Shown one piece after another: positions 48,746-60,451 of a stretch of DNA of 64,000 nucleotides. This DNA is from Ailanthus altissimus. Lineage: Eukaryota > Streptophyta > Magnoliopsida > Sapindales > Simaroubaceae. A model generated the notes under the pieces. It saw nothing but the letters and a program-made list of their open reading frames with translations, was not told where the DNA came from and ran no database searches. The stretch spans positions 31,803,001-31,867,000 of the forward strand of contig OX327683.1 of assembly GCA_946807835.1 (NCBI GenBank). The letters run 5' to 3'. A program made the position numbers and the translations under genes. Within the stretch, counting starts at the first letter, position 1; each line of letters begins with the position of its first letter.

Positions 48746-49739
48746 ACCACCCAAGATCTTCATTAGAAGCCTCAGTTCCAGGTGCTGTGACAAAAGTTAC
48801 AGCTTGTGGTTAATTATTGTTCTGTGCCTGAGTCTGTGGAGCAGGTGGCTCAAATTCTTCATTAAACTTATTCCAGCACTTCAAAGCTCTATGTCCTTGT
48901 TTGAAGCATATTTGACATTTGATTTTTGACTTATTCTGGTTATTGAAATTTGGCTTTCCTCTACCTTTTCCTTTGAAGTTTCCTAGAAAATTCTGTCCTC
49001 TAGAGTTGCCACTGGTTTTGCCTTTATTCTCATAGTAACCTTTGTACCTTTGTTTATTTGCCACATTGGCTGATATTCCATTGGCAACTGTAAGGTTTGA
49101 GCTTGATATCTCCAATCTACCTTCTTGATTCAAGAGAATTGCATACACCTCAACTAAAGAGAGTTCATCACTCTTAATCGAAAGTAGTAGAGCTACTGGA
49201 TCATAGTCAGATCCTAGACCAGCAAGAAGATATGAGATCAAATCCTGATCTTGTACAGGTTTACCAGCCATAGTTAGGCTGTCAACTAGGCCTTTCACCA
49301 TCAAGAAATACTCATTCACAGTCATGTTCCCTTTCCTGATTGTCTGTACCTGAGACCTTAATTGAGTGAGTTTTGCCAGGGATTGGCTTCCAAATATTCG
49401 ATATAGATGTTTCCAAACTTTATTCGAAGTTTTACACTGAACAACTGAACCGAGAACTGACTCTGTCATGGTAGAGAAGAGCTAGCTTAACAGTATGAAG
49501 TCTTGTTTCCTCCATAAGTGATAAGAAGGATTCACAGATTGAAGACTTTCTGAATCTGTGTTTGGAGAGACAAGAAATCGAGCTGGACATTCTTTCTCAC
49601 CAACCAGTAATTCTTCTAAGTCATTACCTTGAGCTGAGGCAAGGATTTGTGATTTCCACAACAGATAATTGTTGTTGTCCAGTTTTACTGGATTTGAAAA
49701 TGTGAAATTATTGCTTTGACCGATCGGCATAGCATTCAT
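48746..49739 (-). pseudogene. Copia gag with CCHC knuckle (broken)
   Basis: The N-terminal part 49,482-49,739 (L-D-N-N-N-Y-L-L-W-K-S-Q-I, usual for copia gag) ends in a stop. The same frame resumes at 49,469 with V-W-K-H-L-Y-R-I-F, L-R-S-Q-V-Q-T-I-R-K-G and S-Y-L-L-A-G-L-G. The zinc knuckle C-Q-I-C-F-K-Q-G-H-R-A-L-K-C is complete (about 48,875-48,920). A further stop lies at 48,810-48,812. The frame before and after the 46,558-48,740 insertion agrees once the insert is removed. Confidence 0.87.
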
Positions 49740-49796
49740 CTAATAGATCAGATTAGCAGTGCGATCTGTTTTTGAGTTAGTAGCATTGGCCATGGT

Positions 49797-49808
49797 GCTC
49801 TGATACCA
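49797..49808 (-). other. Copia primer-binding site
   Basis: TGGTATCAGAGC, complementary to initiator Met tRNA, directly abutting the 5' LTR with no spacer. Confidence 0.9.
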
Positions 49809-50278
49809 AGAAAGAGTTTGAGTTTCTTGAACTTTAAGAAGTTTTCCTGAGAAAATGAATAAAAACAGAAGAAAGCTTTAACCAAACAAAAAAGTGAAAA
49901 AAAATCAGAATCTTGTGAATTATATTTTGAATGTTTCTAGATCATTATTTTGAGAATACACATGTGTTTTATATAATAATTCAGCTATGCTAGACAACAA
50001 AAATTAGTTACAAATAATGAATAATGACGGAAAATTTCTGTAATAAACTAAAACTAATTCCTAACAAACTCTGTTAAATTACTACTCCACATTAACATAC
50101 ATTTTGGATTCTTTGGCTTGCTGCTTCAACTGATTTCTGCTTCCTCATTGATTCTTCAAATATTAGTGCTGTATTGGATGATTGTTGCTGCTTCTTACGT
50201 GTCTGTATTTCACTGAATATTTGCTGTTGTTTTAGTAGAGTTAAATAGTGCTGACAGCATTATGAGCTCTTCTTCTCA
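49809..50278 (-). repeat. Copia 5' LTR
   Basis: 470 bp, same ends as the 3' LTR (TGAGAAG ... CTCTTTCT). By eye about 40 positions differ from 41,180-41,649, nearly all transitions. Confidence 0.92.
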
Positions 50279-50445
50279 AGGAGAAGGAAGATGAAGTGCT
50301 ATTGAATCTTATAACCGTTTCACCTAATGCTCGCACCTTCTTCTTGACAGTTGAGATGAAAGAATTTGCGTCTTTTGGAAAACAAAGTGTTAGCGACAAA
50401 CTTGGAGGAAATTTGCGTAGCCAAAAAGAGACCAGTAGTACCTAA

Positions 50446-53400
50446 ATACCGAAGGAATCTGGATCCAAATCAAACTATTAATAATATGCTGCTACAAATT
50501 GACAACCGGAATCTGAGGATACCTACTCATTATTACAAGATTCAGCCAATCCTATAAAGGCGTGAAAGATACGTAAACAACGAGAATATATCAGTGGATA
50601 GATTTCTTGTTTGCCTTAAATCTGATCTCTTCTAAGCTCTAGCTTTTTTACCTTACAACAGGACCCCCCACCCACGTGATCTGTCTGTGTGTCAATAATA
50701 TGTGCCAACCTCTCGGCAAAATATTCATAGATTCACAATTACAAAATCATGAGCTTAGCTAGCTGGAAACTGGAGGACTAGATGATTTGAGGGAAGGTTT
50801 TGCAGTTTCATAAATCAATTATCATGCAGCTAAATTCTAAATACAATATTCATTTAAGTGAGTCTAGCTTTTTAGCTTTTAATAGCAATGCCTTAAATGG
50901 ATTTTCTTGTACATTCTGTTTGTTGTATTAGTCAAAAAGTAATACAGTAATACGATAATAATTCATTCTTCTATTACTTGGAGGTGTCAGACTGTCAAGC
51001 CTACTTTTATGGTTAACTGTTCACATTGAAAATTGCTATTTTATTAAGCTAGCTCAATGCTCAATAGTGAATACTCGTGCCTGCTCTGTAATTGTTCCCC
51101 CCTTTTGACTAATCAAATGACTTCCCTAGTTCGATTCTTTCTTATGGCAAAAAGGATTATTTTGTATCAGAATTTGAAATAATGTGGAAGTGGAGGAGCC
51201 ACTAAAAATACTTGTTGTTCTGACTGTTTTGTTTGCCTTTGCCTCTGCTATTTCTACTGTGTTTGCTTTGCCCCTGCTGCTTCTTGCTCTTTTGCATCCT
51301 TCATTATGTAATTGTGGTTGGTTTTGGTATTTCTTTGATTGATAGTGGTAGCTTTTTTCTTTTCTTTTTTTTAATAAAAAAAGAAAGTCTTGGTAATCTC
51401 TCACCAATAATGCTAATTGTGAAATAATAATAATAATAATAAAGATCATATTTGGCGCCCAATAATTATGAGGTTGGATTTGGCTTAAACTTTGTTTTGG
51501 ATTCAATACTTGTTCAACATAATTGTCATTTGTCTCTTATATATATTTCTTAATTAAGACTCGTCAGCTTGGTTGTGGCACTCACTGATATAACTATGTG
51601 TTTTCGGTTACACAATGAACTAATCCTTTTTACTTTTTTCTATTATAGTAATAGATTAATTATTTTTTAAAGATTAATTGAGAAACACATAACAAATTTT
51701 CAATAAAAATGAACAATATATCATAAAACTTTGATAAATTAATACTTTGGACCAAGAAAAATATATTTATTAAGTAAATATTAATTAAGTAATAAATTAT
51801 TAATCTATGAAAATGCCATTGCTTTCTAAAATTTGTATATAATATTCTCTTATTGTAATTAAATGAATTAATTTGAATATAATTTTTTTTATTACATATA
51901 TAAAATAAATTTATAAATTTTATTTGTTGAAGACGATAATTCTATTATGTAGCCTGTCTAGAGCAAAGAAGCATTTAAAGCATTTAATAGTTCTATTATT
52001 AGTTCTATTATTATATATTTTTTATTATAGTGACGTTGAATAATTTATACCACACACATAATTTCTTTAGATATTACAAAAAGTTAGAGATGAAATTTAA
52101 GTTGATATCAATTTTAAGAATAAATAAGCAATAATGGATATATATTTTGAGAATGTCTCTTAAATATATTATATAAATTTAATTGCATATTAATTTATGT
52201 AATATGAGAGTTTTTATATGAAATTATAATTTTTTTTAGTAATGCATTATTTTGTTAAATTATTAATTCAACATTCGAACTCAAATCGAAACCTTCAAAA
52301 AAAAATTAATTAAAATTATAAATTTATCAAATATTATTTTATCAAAGTTTTAACTTTTACATAATCGTTAGTGAGCAAGACTTTCTCGTCTTGTACTTGC
52401 TATTATCTTCGGGTGTAGCACAAAAGGATCGAAGATAAGTACCCAACATAAATTAAAAATACCCATAAAATAACAACTTTAAATCTTATGTCAGATAATA
52501 AAAAGGGAAAAGAACTCTAAATCTGAGCATCTGGTGCGATTGATTGGCATGAAGAATCAAATTTGAAGGACACAAATGAGAGATAACAATATAATCATCA
52601 AGACATGAAAAAAGCAGAGTTTTTTTTTTTAAATAACAATAAAAAGAAAAAGAGAGAGGAAGAGAATGAATCTAATTTCATCGTGGTGGCTACTAGGTTT
52701 GGTGACACCAAGTCCTAACCCTAGACACTTAAGCAACTAGCCGTCCATGATGCATGGAAAAGTCATCACAATTCCAAGGGAAACATATTACCAGACAAAC
52801 GTCTTTTATTAATTGCCCACCAAATCCCAATACCCTCTTTTTTCCTCCTTTCAATAGTTTGTTTTGTATTATTTTTATTTTATTTACTTTTTCAAGCCTC
52901 CAATCTCCATCCTTTAATGTCCCATCAATCCCCAGAACCAAGTACTTTGATTCCATTTTTTCAATAGCCCAGGAGTCATCATGTTTAATTATACATACAA
53001 ATTAGCGATCGTACATAAACATACATATAAATATATTCTTCACTCTAGCTTATGAATTTCTGCATCTAAATGCTGTATCATCACAAATAAAGCTCAAAAT
53101 CAAGCTGCCATGGAGAATTACAGTAAAGATTCAACATATGAACATCCTCAGGCAAACATGACCCACCTGAAATTATGAGCTTCACATGTAAAATCTGACT
53201 CACAAGGTAGTTTAGTTCTTTCATGTTGGGTTGACCCACATGAATTTAATATCTGACCCACCTAGTAGATTGTTAGTTTGGCTTGGACAAAGGAGTTGTT
53301 ATGATGAATCCAGATCCTGAAGAGGAAGGAGGAGGAAAGTTCAAAGCTCAGATTTTTATATCTCCCCATCACAACACAAAAGAAAAGAAGAAAATAAATA

Positions 53401-53590
53401 AAAAGTGATAGTTTGGTAAGTCTCTACAGGCAAAACCCCCTAGTAAAATGAACTTTCCAAATCCCTAAAACATAAACAAACAAAAAGGGTGAAGGAAGAC
53501 CAGTTTTAACAGTCACCTGTTCACATTAACACGACTATTGACACGACAGATTATGCAAAAAGGAAAAAAAGAAATGTGTAAAACTAAGTA
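50446..53590. other. AT-rich spacer
   Basis: No supported gene. An (ATA)n run lies near 51,428-51,442 and A/T homopolymers throughout. The part above 53,100 may belong to the 3' portion of the MIR166 transcript; a splice-donor-like GG|GTAAGTGTTA lies on the minus strand near 53,602-53,612. Confidence 0.5.
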
Positions 53591-53791
53591 GATGAAGATT
53601 GTAACACTTACCCACCTGCTTTCTCCTGCCCTAGCTCCTGGAACTGAGAAATTGAGGCTTATTTTCTACCTCTTGCTTGCATCAAATGATCCAGTATTAG
53701 TTGAAAATGATTCAGCAAAAGACACGTCAAGATGATATATAGAGGCTGGATCATACATATCGTCGATCCTGAATACATAAAAATTAAACCG

Positions 53792-53903
53792 AGTTGGGGG
53801 GAATGAAGCCTGGTCCGAAATCATTCATTCACAAGTAAAATGAGCTTTCGATCGCGTACGAAATATGAATGATCTCGAACCAGACAACATTCCCCTCAAC
53901 TGT
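53792..53903 (-). ncRNA. MIR166: MIR166 microRNA precursor hairpin
   Basis: On the minus strand, 53,798-53,818 equals the canonical 21-nt miR166 (starts TCGGACCAGG, ends TTCATTCCCC). The star strand is 53,873-53,893 (starts GGAATGTTGT, ends TGGTTCGAGA). The arms pair over the whole duplex and beyond it: GTTGAGGGGAATG on the 5' side against CATTCCCCCCAAC on the 3' side, and ATCATTCAT against ATGAATGAT below the loop. The loop between mature and star is 54 bases. Plant miR166 directs cleavage of class III HD-ZIP mRNAs (PHB, PHV, REV-type), setting leaf polarity, meristem and vascular patterning. A TATA box lies about 170 bases upstream. The family assignment rests on exact identity to the well-known mature sequence and on the hairpin. 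Confidence 0.96.
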
Positions 53904-54065
53904 TGATGTACATCCGAGAAGGAGAGAAAGATGTTGAGATAGCGTTTAGATTTAGGGAGAAGAAAAAGGAAAATAAGAAGATGGAGATGGAGATGGAGAT
54001 GGAGCTGGAGCTGGAATAGGGGTAGATTTGATTTGGCCATGCATTATTACTTTTTCATGGGGTCA

Positions 54066-54073
54066 TTTATATA
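54066..54073 (-). promoter_or_regulatory. TATA box of MIR166
   Basis: TATATAAA on the minus strand. A start about 30 bases downstream would put the 5' end of the primary transcript near 54,040, about 135 bases before the hairpin. Plant MIR genes are pol II units with TATA boxes. Confidence 0.7.
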
Positions 54074-54079
54074 CGTAGG

Positions 54080-57000
54080 ATTCAAGGGGAGAGTTGCTTT
54101 CTAATTGGGTCACATGACTTGGAGTCCACTTTCTACACTACCCCAAACTCGCCTTTCACATTAGAGGGGATATGTAGTTCACAATCCAAATTTGTTTCCA
54201 TGACAAGCCAAATATAAATTGTTTTTTTCGATTGAATAAGTTTATGACTTTTTCTCCAACATAATTATAGTTATATATCCAAGGGAAAGTGTACATATTT
54301 ATTCTGTTAAGTGATAGTGAGGTCAACCTGAATAGCTGCTTTTGGCTTTTGAAATTCGGAAGCAAAGTTTTATCTTCAATCGTTCTCTTTCGAATTAGCC
54401 CTATTTTTATAAGGAATTGTATGATTTCATGTTTGACCATATCCAATTAAGAATTAATTCAGATATGTAACAGCTGTATAATTATTTTATATCTACCGAC
54501 AAGCTTAATTAGATGTTAATGAAACATATAGAACATGAAAGAAACATGTTTAATTGTGTAATAAAAAAAATTTCAGTTATACGTGCATTATGATAATCGG
54601 TCATAATTAATTAGTAAGCTAGGCCATTTAGTTCACATCCGGAGAAGATGATGAACGTAAATTGTTATAGTTAAAGCTCAAATCGAAGTTTTCCAAAATA
54701 CGTTGAACTGATTAATATTCTCTATAGCTAATTATCTTCTACATGTATATAATTTACAAGGACCATGTATATGAACATGTGTTTATTTCAGCTCTCAAGT
54801 TAAGTATATGTCTTTTGCTTGCCACTGAGGTAAAGGGAATGCGGGAAATGGAGAACATCCATCAATTAACAAGGCCAAGGGAAAATGCAGCTATAGTCTG
54901 ATGCCAAACTTAAATCCCAAGCTTAACAAAAATTGGTCTGTTAAAGCTAGCTACAATACAAACCAACATATATAAAGAGAAAAGAGAGATGTAACTGACC
55001 CCCCCCAGAAAAAGTGCAACACAAAGCCACTATTTATGCTACTACTAGTTTGCAAATCTTGTCTGGATTTCAGTTTTGTGTTAAATTAGGAACCTTTTTC
55101 TTATTTTTTGGTTCATTTCCTATGATTTCTTGGCAAGGCTTGGAGTGTTTTTTTTTATGAACGTTTTCTAGAGCTAACTATACACTAAAAACAAAATAAA
55201 TAAAATAATAATTAAGGTTTCAGAATAGCAGTAATTTGAATTATCTGCCCTGGTAAACTTTAGTCTGTATGAAGTGACATCAAATCATTTGTATGTTTCC
55301 ACCGACAGTTTTCACAAAGAAACAGTATATGATCTATTAAATCATGTATATTGAGCACTCATAATCAAGTTTAAGCAATTGCAAACAATCTTCATTTTTT
55401 ATAGATCCATTTTCAATTTCACCTAATAATTTAACTTGTCCGGCATTTGGCAGAATAATGCTTAATACCTACTTGTAGTAGTGGCCACATGAGATTCCTG
55501 AGAGGGAAAATAATTGACATACGAGTCTGGAATCTGAACAGTTTCAAAGAGAAACACGTTTGATGTTTCATATAGCTTTGCCTATTTGCAGAAGTGCAGT
55601 GTTGTATAGATGGCCAAAACATAATGATTAAATTTACTGTTTATCCGGTACTAGATAGCCCATTGTAAACGTGAACATGTTCATTCTTGGAGTTTACGAT
55701 GATTCCATGCATGCACAACAATATGTGAAAGTAACACCAAGGGTAAACAAACAATCACCAACCTCTTCTGTCATTTGATTTATATAAAACAAAGACAAGT
55801 TAGATTCTTTAAATTTGTTAAAAGTGTTAAAGCCTATGCTTAAAAAGTGTCAAAAACATCTCATCAAGGAAAAACAAGCCTATAATTAGATCATTAACAA
55901 GGTGATCAGTGGACTTTACTCAAGAATATCAAATCAAAAGTTACCATAGCATAATTGACGGTCAATCAGGATGTAACAGGGAATAGCTAGTTAATATCCA
56001 ATGCACTAGATATTCAGAATCTGTAAATACTCAAGCATATAGATCATGACTTTCATTTGCGCCTTTGTATATTATTAGAAGCAACATCAAATAATTCACA
56101 TTGACATTTGAAACATGCGCATACATGTGTCAATCGAGTGGTTAAATGCACAACTAGAATCGATGTGATCGTGTTAGATTAGATATGATAGCAAATCTAT
56201 TCCAAGTTATAAGACAGTCATGAGATCCAGCTAAGAATCGAACAGTACTATATATATATATATATATATTATTACCACATTCCCGTGGACACTAGTCACT
56301 ATGAATTTCCACCATAAGATCCAACATCAATAAAAGTTTGAAAGAATATGCAAAGCGACACACTCACAAAATACAGCCAAAGCTTGCTTGGCCCAGAAAT
56401 CTATATAATTATCTGAAGCAAAAAAACTTGCACAGAATGGAAAATCTTTGAGTCGAAATCGGCTTTATGGGGGCCCCGTATATGTTGTCTAAAATTGCTG
56501 CCAGAATAAAGTGTTCTTGATATTACTTCTTCACATACATCAACTGATATATCTTCAACGATTGATTAAACATAAAAGCAAATGGAATCGTTAAATATAT
56601 ACAAGTTAAAGTGATTACACAGTTAAAATTAGCCTAAAAAGTCAAGGCACCTTTTCAAAATAACGTTCTGTTTCCACATCTCGAGCATGTTCTCCTCTAA
56701 AAAGGGTTGTCTGCAGCTCAAATATTTTTGGTAGAGAGCTATTGTATAATAGAGAAATAATAGAGAGGAAGCACTTCTGTATATAAAGGAACCGTACCTG
56801 TCGAATTTGAATAGTCATCCTTTTGTTTTTGTTTCTAGCAATGAAGTTATTGTACACGGTTAGGTTTGGCTAATTATTTTAGAAAATTTAACATTATCAA
56901 GCAATAACCATGTATGGTTAAGATTTAGTGTTTTATTTTTTTATTACTACTTTTAATTTGATTTAAGTGAAAGTTTAGATCACGAGAGAATTCTAGTTCA

Positions 57001-60000
57001 AAATAGAAACATATTTGGATGGTAGTCATGAATCCCTAATAATTGAAGCTTTTCTAATTTTGTTTGAGGAATGGAATTATTGAATAGGAGCATGTAAAGT
57101 TAAAGCAAGTTTTCGAGTTCATTTTGTGCTCGTTAATATAAAATATTGAAGAAAGCAGACCTCCAATATACATTCAACAGTAACTAGTCTAGTGATGCTA
57201 TTTACATCAAAAATGAAATGACCTCGCCTAATATTACTATCAATATACAGTATGATATTACAATTATTTTCTATTGATATACAATTTTAAATTTGGAAAC
57301 CTAAGTAATTGTTTGAATGTGAATGTGAATGTGACACCAACTGTACCCTGTTTAGCCATTTCCGAAATTTGAGCTCACATTCCTTTTTTTTTTTTGGGGG
57401 TTGAGTCTTCAACTTTTGCATGCAAAGCTATCATTTTCCGTCATCCTGGAAAACAATCTGGAAGCAGATGTAAAACACACCTTGGACAGTTCAGTTTATC
57501 AAGTCAGATCAATCTTGTGCCTGCTTCAGATCTGCACTTCATTCTCCTGGTAAAAGCTTGGACTTTGACTGGCTCAAGACATCATAATTATTTTTTCTTT
57601 TTTTATCTTAATTTGTGAAGACTTTTGACAGCAGGTAAAAAAATAGGATACATATCCGATAACAATACAAAGATATGAATAAAAGACTTATCAATAATAA
57701 GGTTAAAAAAAAAGTCACATGTCCGGCCATTGTATAGCAATAAAATAAGTTTCGACCGTCGTCTGCTAACACAACCAAAAATAATAAAAAAAATCAACAG
57801 GCTGACATATATAAAAGTTAATTCCTGGGTAATTACCAAGGACAACTCAACTTAGATTTTGACATTGTAATTTCAACGAATATTTTCCATGAAATATACC
57901 TTTTATATGTGTACATATTAGCAATGTTACAATTTTATATAATATTTTAAATTTTTTATTTAAATTAATGTGTAAAGTAATTATTGAGTGTTAAAATAGT
58001 ATAAATTACAAAAAAAATTATAATATTATTTTATTATTTAATAATTATTTAATTTATCATTTAAAAAAAATTAAAATATTATTTAAAAAATATAATATTA
58101 TTCATATATATATATAAGATTTAATATATATATAATTAAAAAAATATAACATTATATATATATATATATAGGATTTGATCAAGTGGTGACGGATACTATT
58201 TGACACTATACAATACTATTAAAACAGTGCCACACAATATTAAATAATGTAAAACAATGGCCCTCACCCACCGAATAGGACGACCTCGCCCACTAATCAG
58301 CCCTCATATATATATTGGCAAACACAACATGGTTCATAACTTGTCTGCATTTTTCTTAATCGTGCTGCATTCACATTTTTATAAAGAAGAAATTAAGTCA
58401 ATTAAGGCGACTTGGAAATGCAAATGGTTTTAGATAACCATGAAGATCGTGTTCACTCCCTCTTTCTTGAATAGCGTTTAATTGCCTGCATGGGACGTAA
58501 ACAGACTATGGCTATGCCAATTTTAGATTTTTTTTTTATTTTTAAATAAACGTGTTTCCATTATATTTTTAAAATATAATAACTAAAGTGTTTAATAAAT
58601 ATAATTTTTTTCAACATTTAAGTGTCTATCAAATATTCATTAACCTCTTTTGATTTTAAATTAATGTTTTTATTCCCAACATAGCAATTGTAACTTTAAA
58701 ATTATAATATCACTATCCTAAAAATCCCTTACTGTGTAATTCAATTGCAAATACCTGAATTTACAACTCATCTCAAATTCTCTTTTATAATTATATCACT
58801 TGTTAGGGTTGTCATATTCATTTTCTTGTGTTTTGAAATTGTTTGATTAATGATCACTATTTTATATAAATAGATTATAGGAAAAGACTGAGCCAACTTT
58901 CAACCAAACAATCGTTGCTGACAGGGGAACTATGTTTAGGCTTGAGGGATTAGGGACTTTATGACCTAAATTTCTTTTTAAGTTAATAAATGTGTAATAT
59001 ACTTTTAAGGGAAAAACATATTTAGACCTATAATATTTTATAAAAAGATTATGCATATTTTAATGATTTTAAAAATTTTATTGGCATTCTTATTAAGTAA
59101 CGATTTTTGTCTATTTTAATAATAAAAATGATCTACATATTCTTTTTCTAAAATCTTAGAGCACTAGATGCCTTTTTTTTACTTTAATAATTTAAACTTT
59201 AGATGGAGATGCACTCAATTGCATTGTTTATTTTCTTTAATTATTGAAAGTAGTTATAGTTTAATAATTGTAATTTATTTGAAAGTTATTTATTGGTAGT
59301 TGTAATTTGAGATGTACACTTTATAATTGACAATTGTAATATGAGATATTTGTATCAAAGAAAAATTTTTTTTACGTAAAACTAAAAACTTCATCTACTA
59401 AACATTAATTTGAGATGTACACTTTGTAATTGACAGATGTGATATAAGATATTTGCATATAAAAAATAAATAATTAAAGATAAAAAAACTTCATCTACTA
59501 AACATTAATTTTTATTCTCTAATTTTACAGAAAACTACAAACACAATCAAATTCATGACCATCCAAACAACTCCAAAAGGCTAACATTATATGAAATAAT
59601 ATTTAACCCTTTTAATTCACATAAACATTTTGACTCCACACAGTATTGAACCCTTATTGCTCCACAATCATCGTTGAAATTTGAAAATATAAATTTTTCC
59701 TTATTTGAGCTTTAATTGAAGTCAAGCCAAGTTTATTAATTATCACAGATAAAATAAAACAAATCTTAATAATATAGAAAATAATTTCATACAGTTAATA
59801 ATGATTAGACTAAAGTTATTAAATTCTAATTCTTTTAGATGGATGATAATTACATTGAAAGTGGGTGATAATTGCTTGTAAAGCGGGAGAGATTTAAATG
59901 TAGCTAATTTATTTATCATTATGTTACTTCGCATGAAGTCTGAACCGTATGAATCACTTTAACCAATCCCACACACACAACATGTAACTCACCAGACATG

Positions 60001-60451
60001 AGATAGTAATACATAATATTTTCATCAAGTCGTATTTTGAAGTAAATTGGAGTGATCATGACAAAGAAACAGAGTTATCTTCTCATCGTTCATCAATCCT
60101 CATCCATACAGTGTCATTATGCATGGATTTGCATAAAAGAAAAATTGTGATTTGCATCCATTCAGTAAATAACAAATTATATTATCAGCATCAAACCAAA
60201 AATTCTGAAGTACTTCGTCTTATAATGATAAGCATTCATGTCAAGCGTTGTGCAAAAAATAGAACATCTTCACAGTATACTTGTTCCCAGTTCCAGTAAA
60301 GAAGAATCCCACTAGCATTATTGTCCCAAAACGTGGCCTCCTTTCAGGGCAATAATTACCAGTGGAATCAAACCCAGTGGAACCAATAAAAATGAATTAG
60401 CTCCTATAAATTCAAATCAGTCCCTGGAAATCTATTGTTCCTTGTGGCCCA
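54080..60451. other. Long AT-rich intergenic region
   Basis: No coding frame, RNA gene or LTR could be supported over about 6.4 kb. It contains TA runs (about 56,249-56,270 and 58,160-58,172), the upstream region of MIR166, a tandem duplication at 59,303-59,505, and toward 60,300-60,451 the 3' flank of the pfkB kinase gene. Short open frames here have no recognisable motifs. Confidence 0.5.
59303..59505. repeat. Two-copy tandem duplication, period 103
   Basis: 59,303-59,405 and 59,406-59,505 both run from TAATTTGAGATGTACACTTT to ACTTCATCTACTAAACAT, with small indels in the A-rich middle. Confidence 0.85.

Larger units (their letters stand above)
41180..50278 (-). mobile_element. Ty1/copia retrotransposon with two nested insertions
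   Basis: LTRs 41,180-41,649 (3') and 49,809-50,278 (5') are 470 bp each and flanked by a perfect 5-bp duplication AGGAG (41,175-41,179; 50,279-50,283). The primer-binding site is directly next to the 5' LTR (49,797-49,808) and a purine tract next to the 3' LTR (41,650-41,661). Gag, protease, integrase, reverse transcriptase and RNase H lie in copia order on the minus strand. Taking out the insertions at 42,407-43,944 and 46,558-48,740 with one duplication each leaves about 5,368 bp, normal for the superfamily. I counted about 40 differences by eye between the LTRs, so it is an old insertion. Several stops and one frameshift near 45,250 make it inactive. Confidence 0.95.
41033..50445 (+). pseudogene. 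Possible exon split by the copia insertion
   Basis: If the copia element and one copy of its AGGAG duplication are ignored, 41,033-41,179 and 50,284-50,445 form one frame of about 103 codons ending in TAA (50,443-50,445). The left part follows a TTGCTAG acceptor-like sequence; in-frame ATGs are at 41,084 and 41,111. I do not recognise the product. A frame this long can arise by chance, so this is a hint that the copia element landed in an exon, not proof. Confidence 0.25.

Noticed and set aside
53825..54040. 71-codon 'small secreted peptide' gene on the minus strand
   Set aside because: The sequence is the 5' part of the primary miR166 transcript and includes the star strand. The hydrophobic start comes from CT-rich repeats. 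I kept it only as a low-interest miPEP idea.
57394..57618. 74-codon frame downstream of a T/G run
   Set aside because: No family resemblance, no splice context and no repeat of the frame in codon bias; likely chance.
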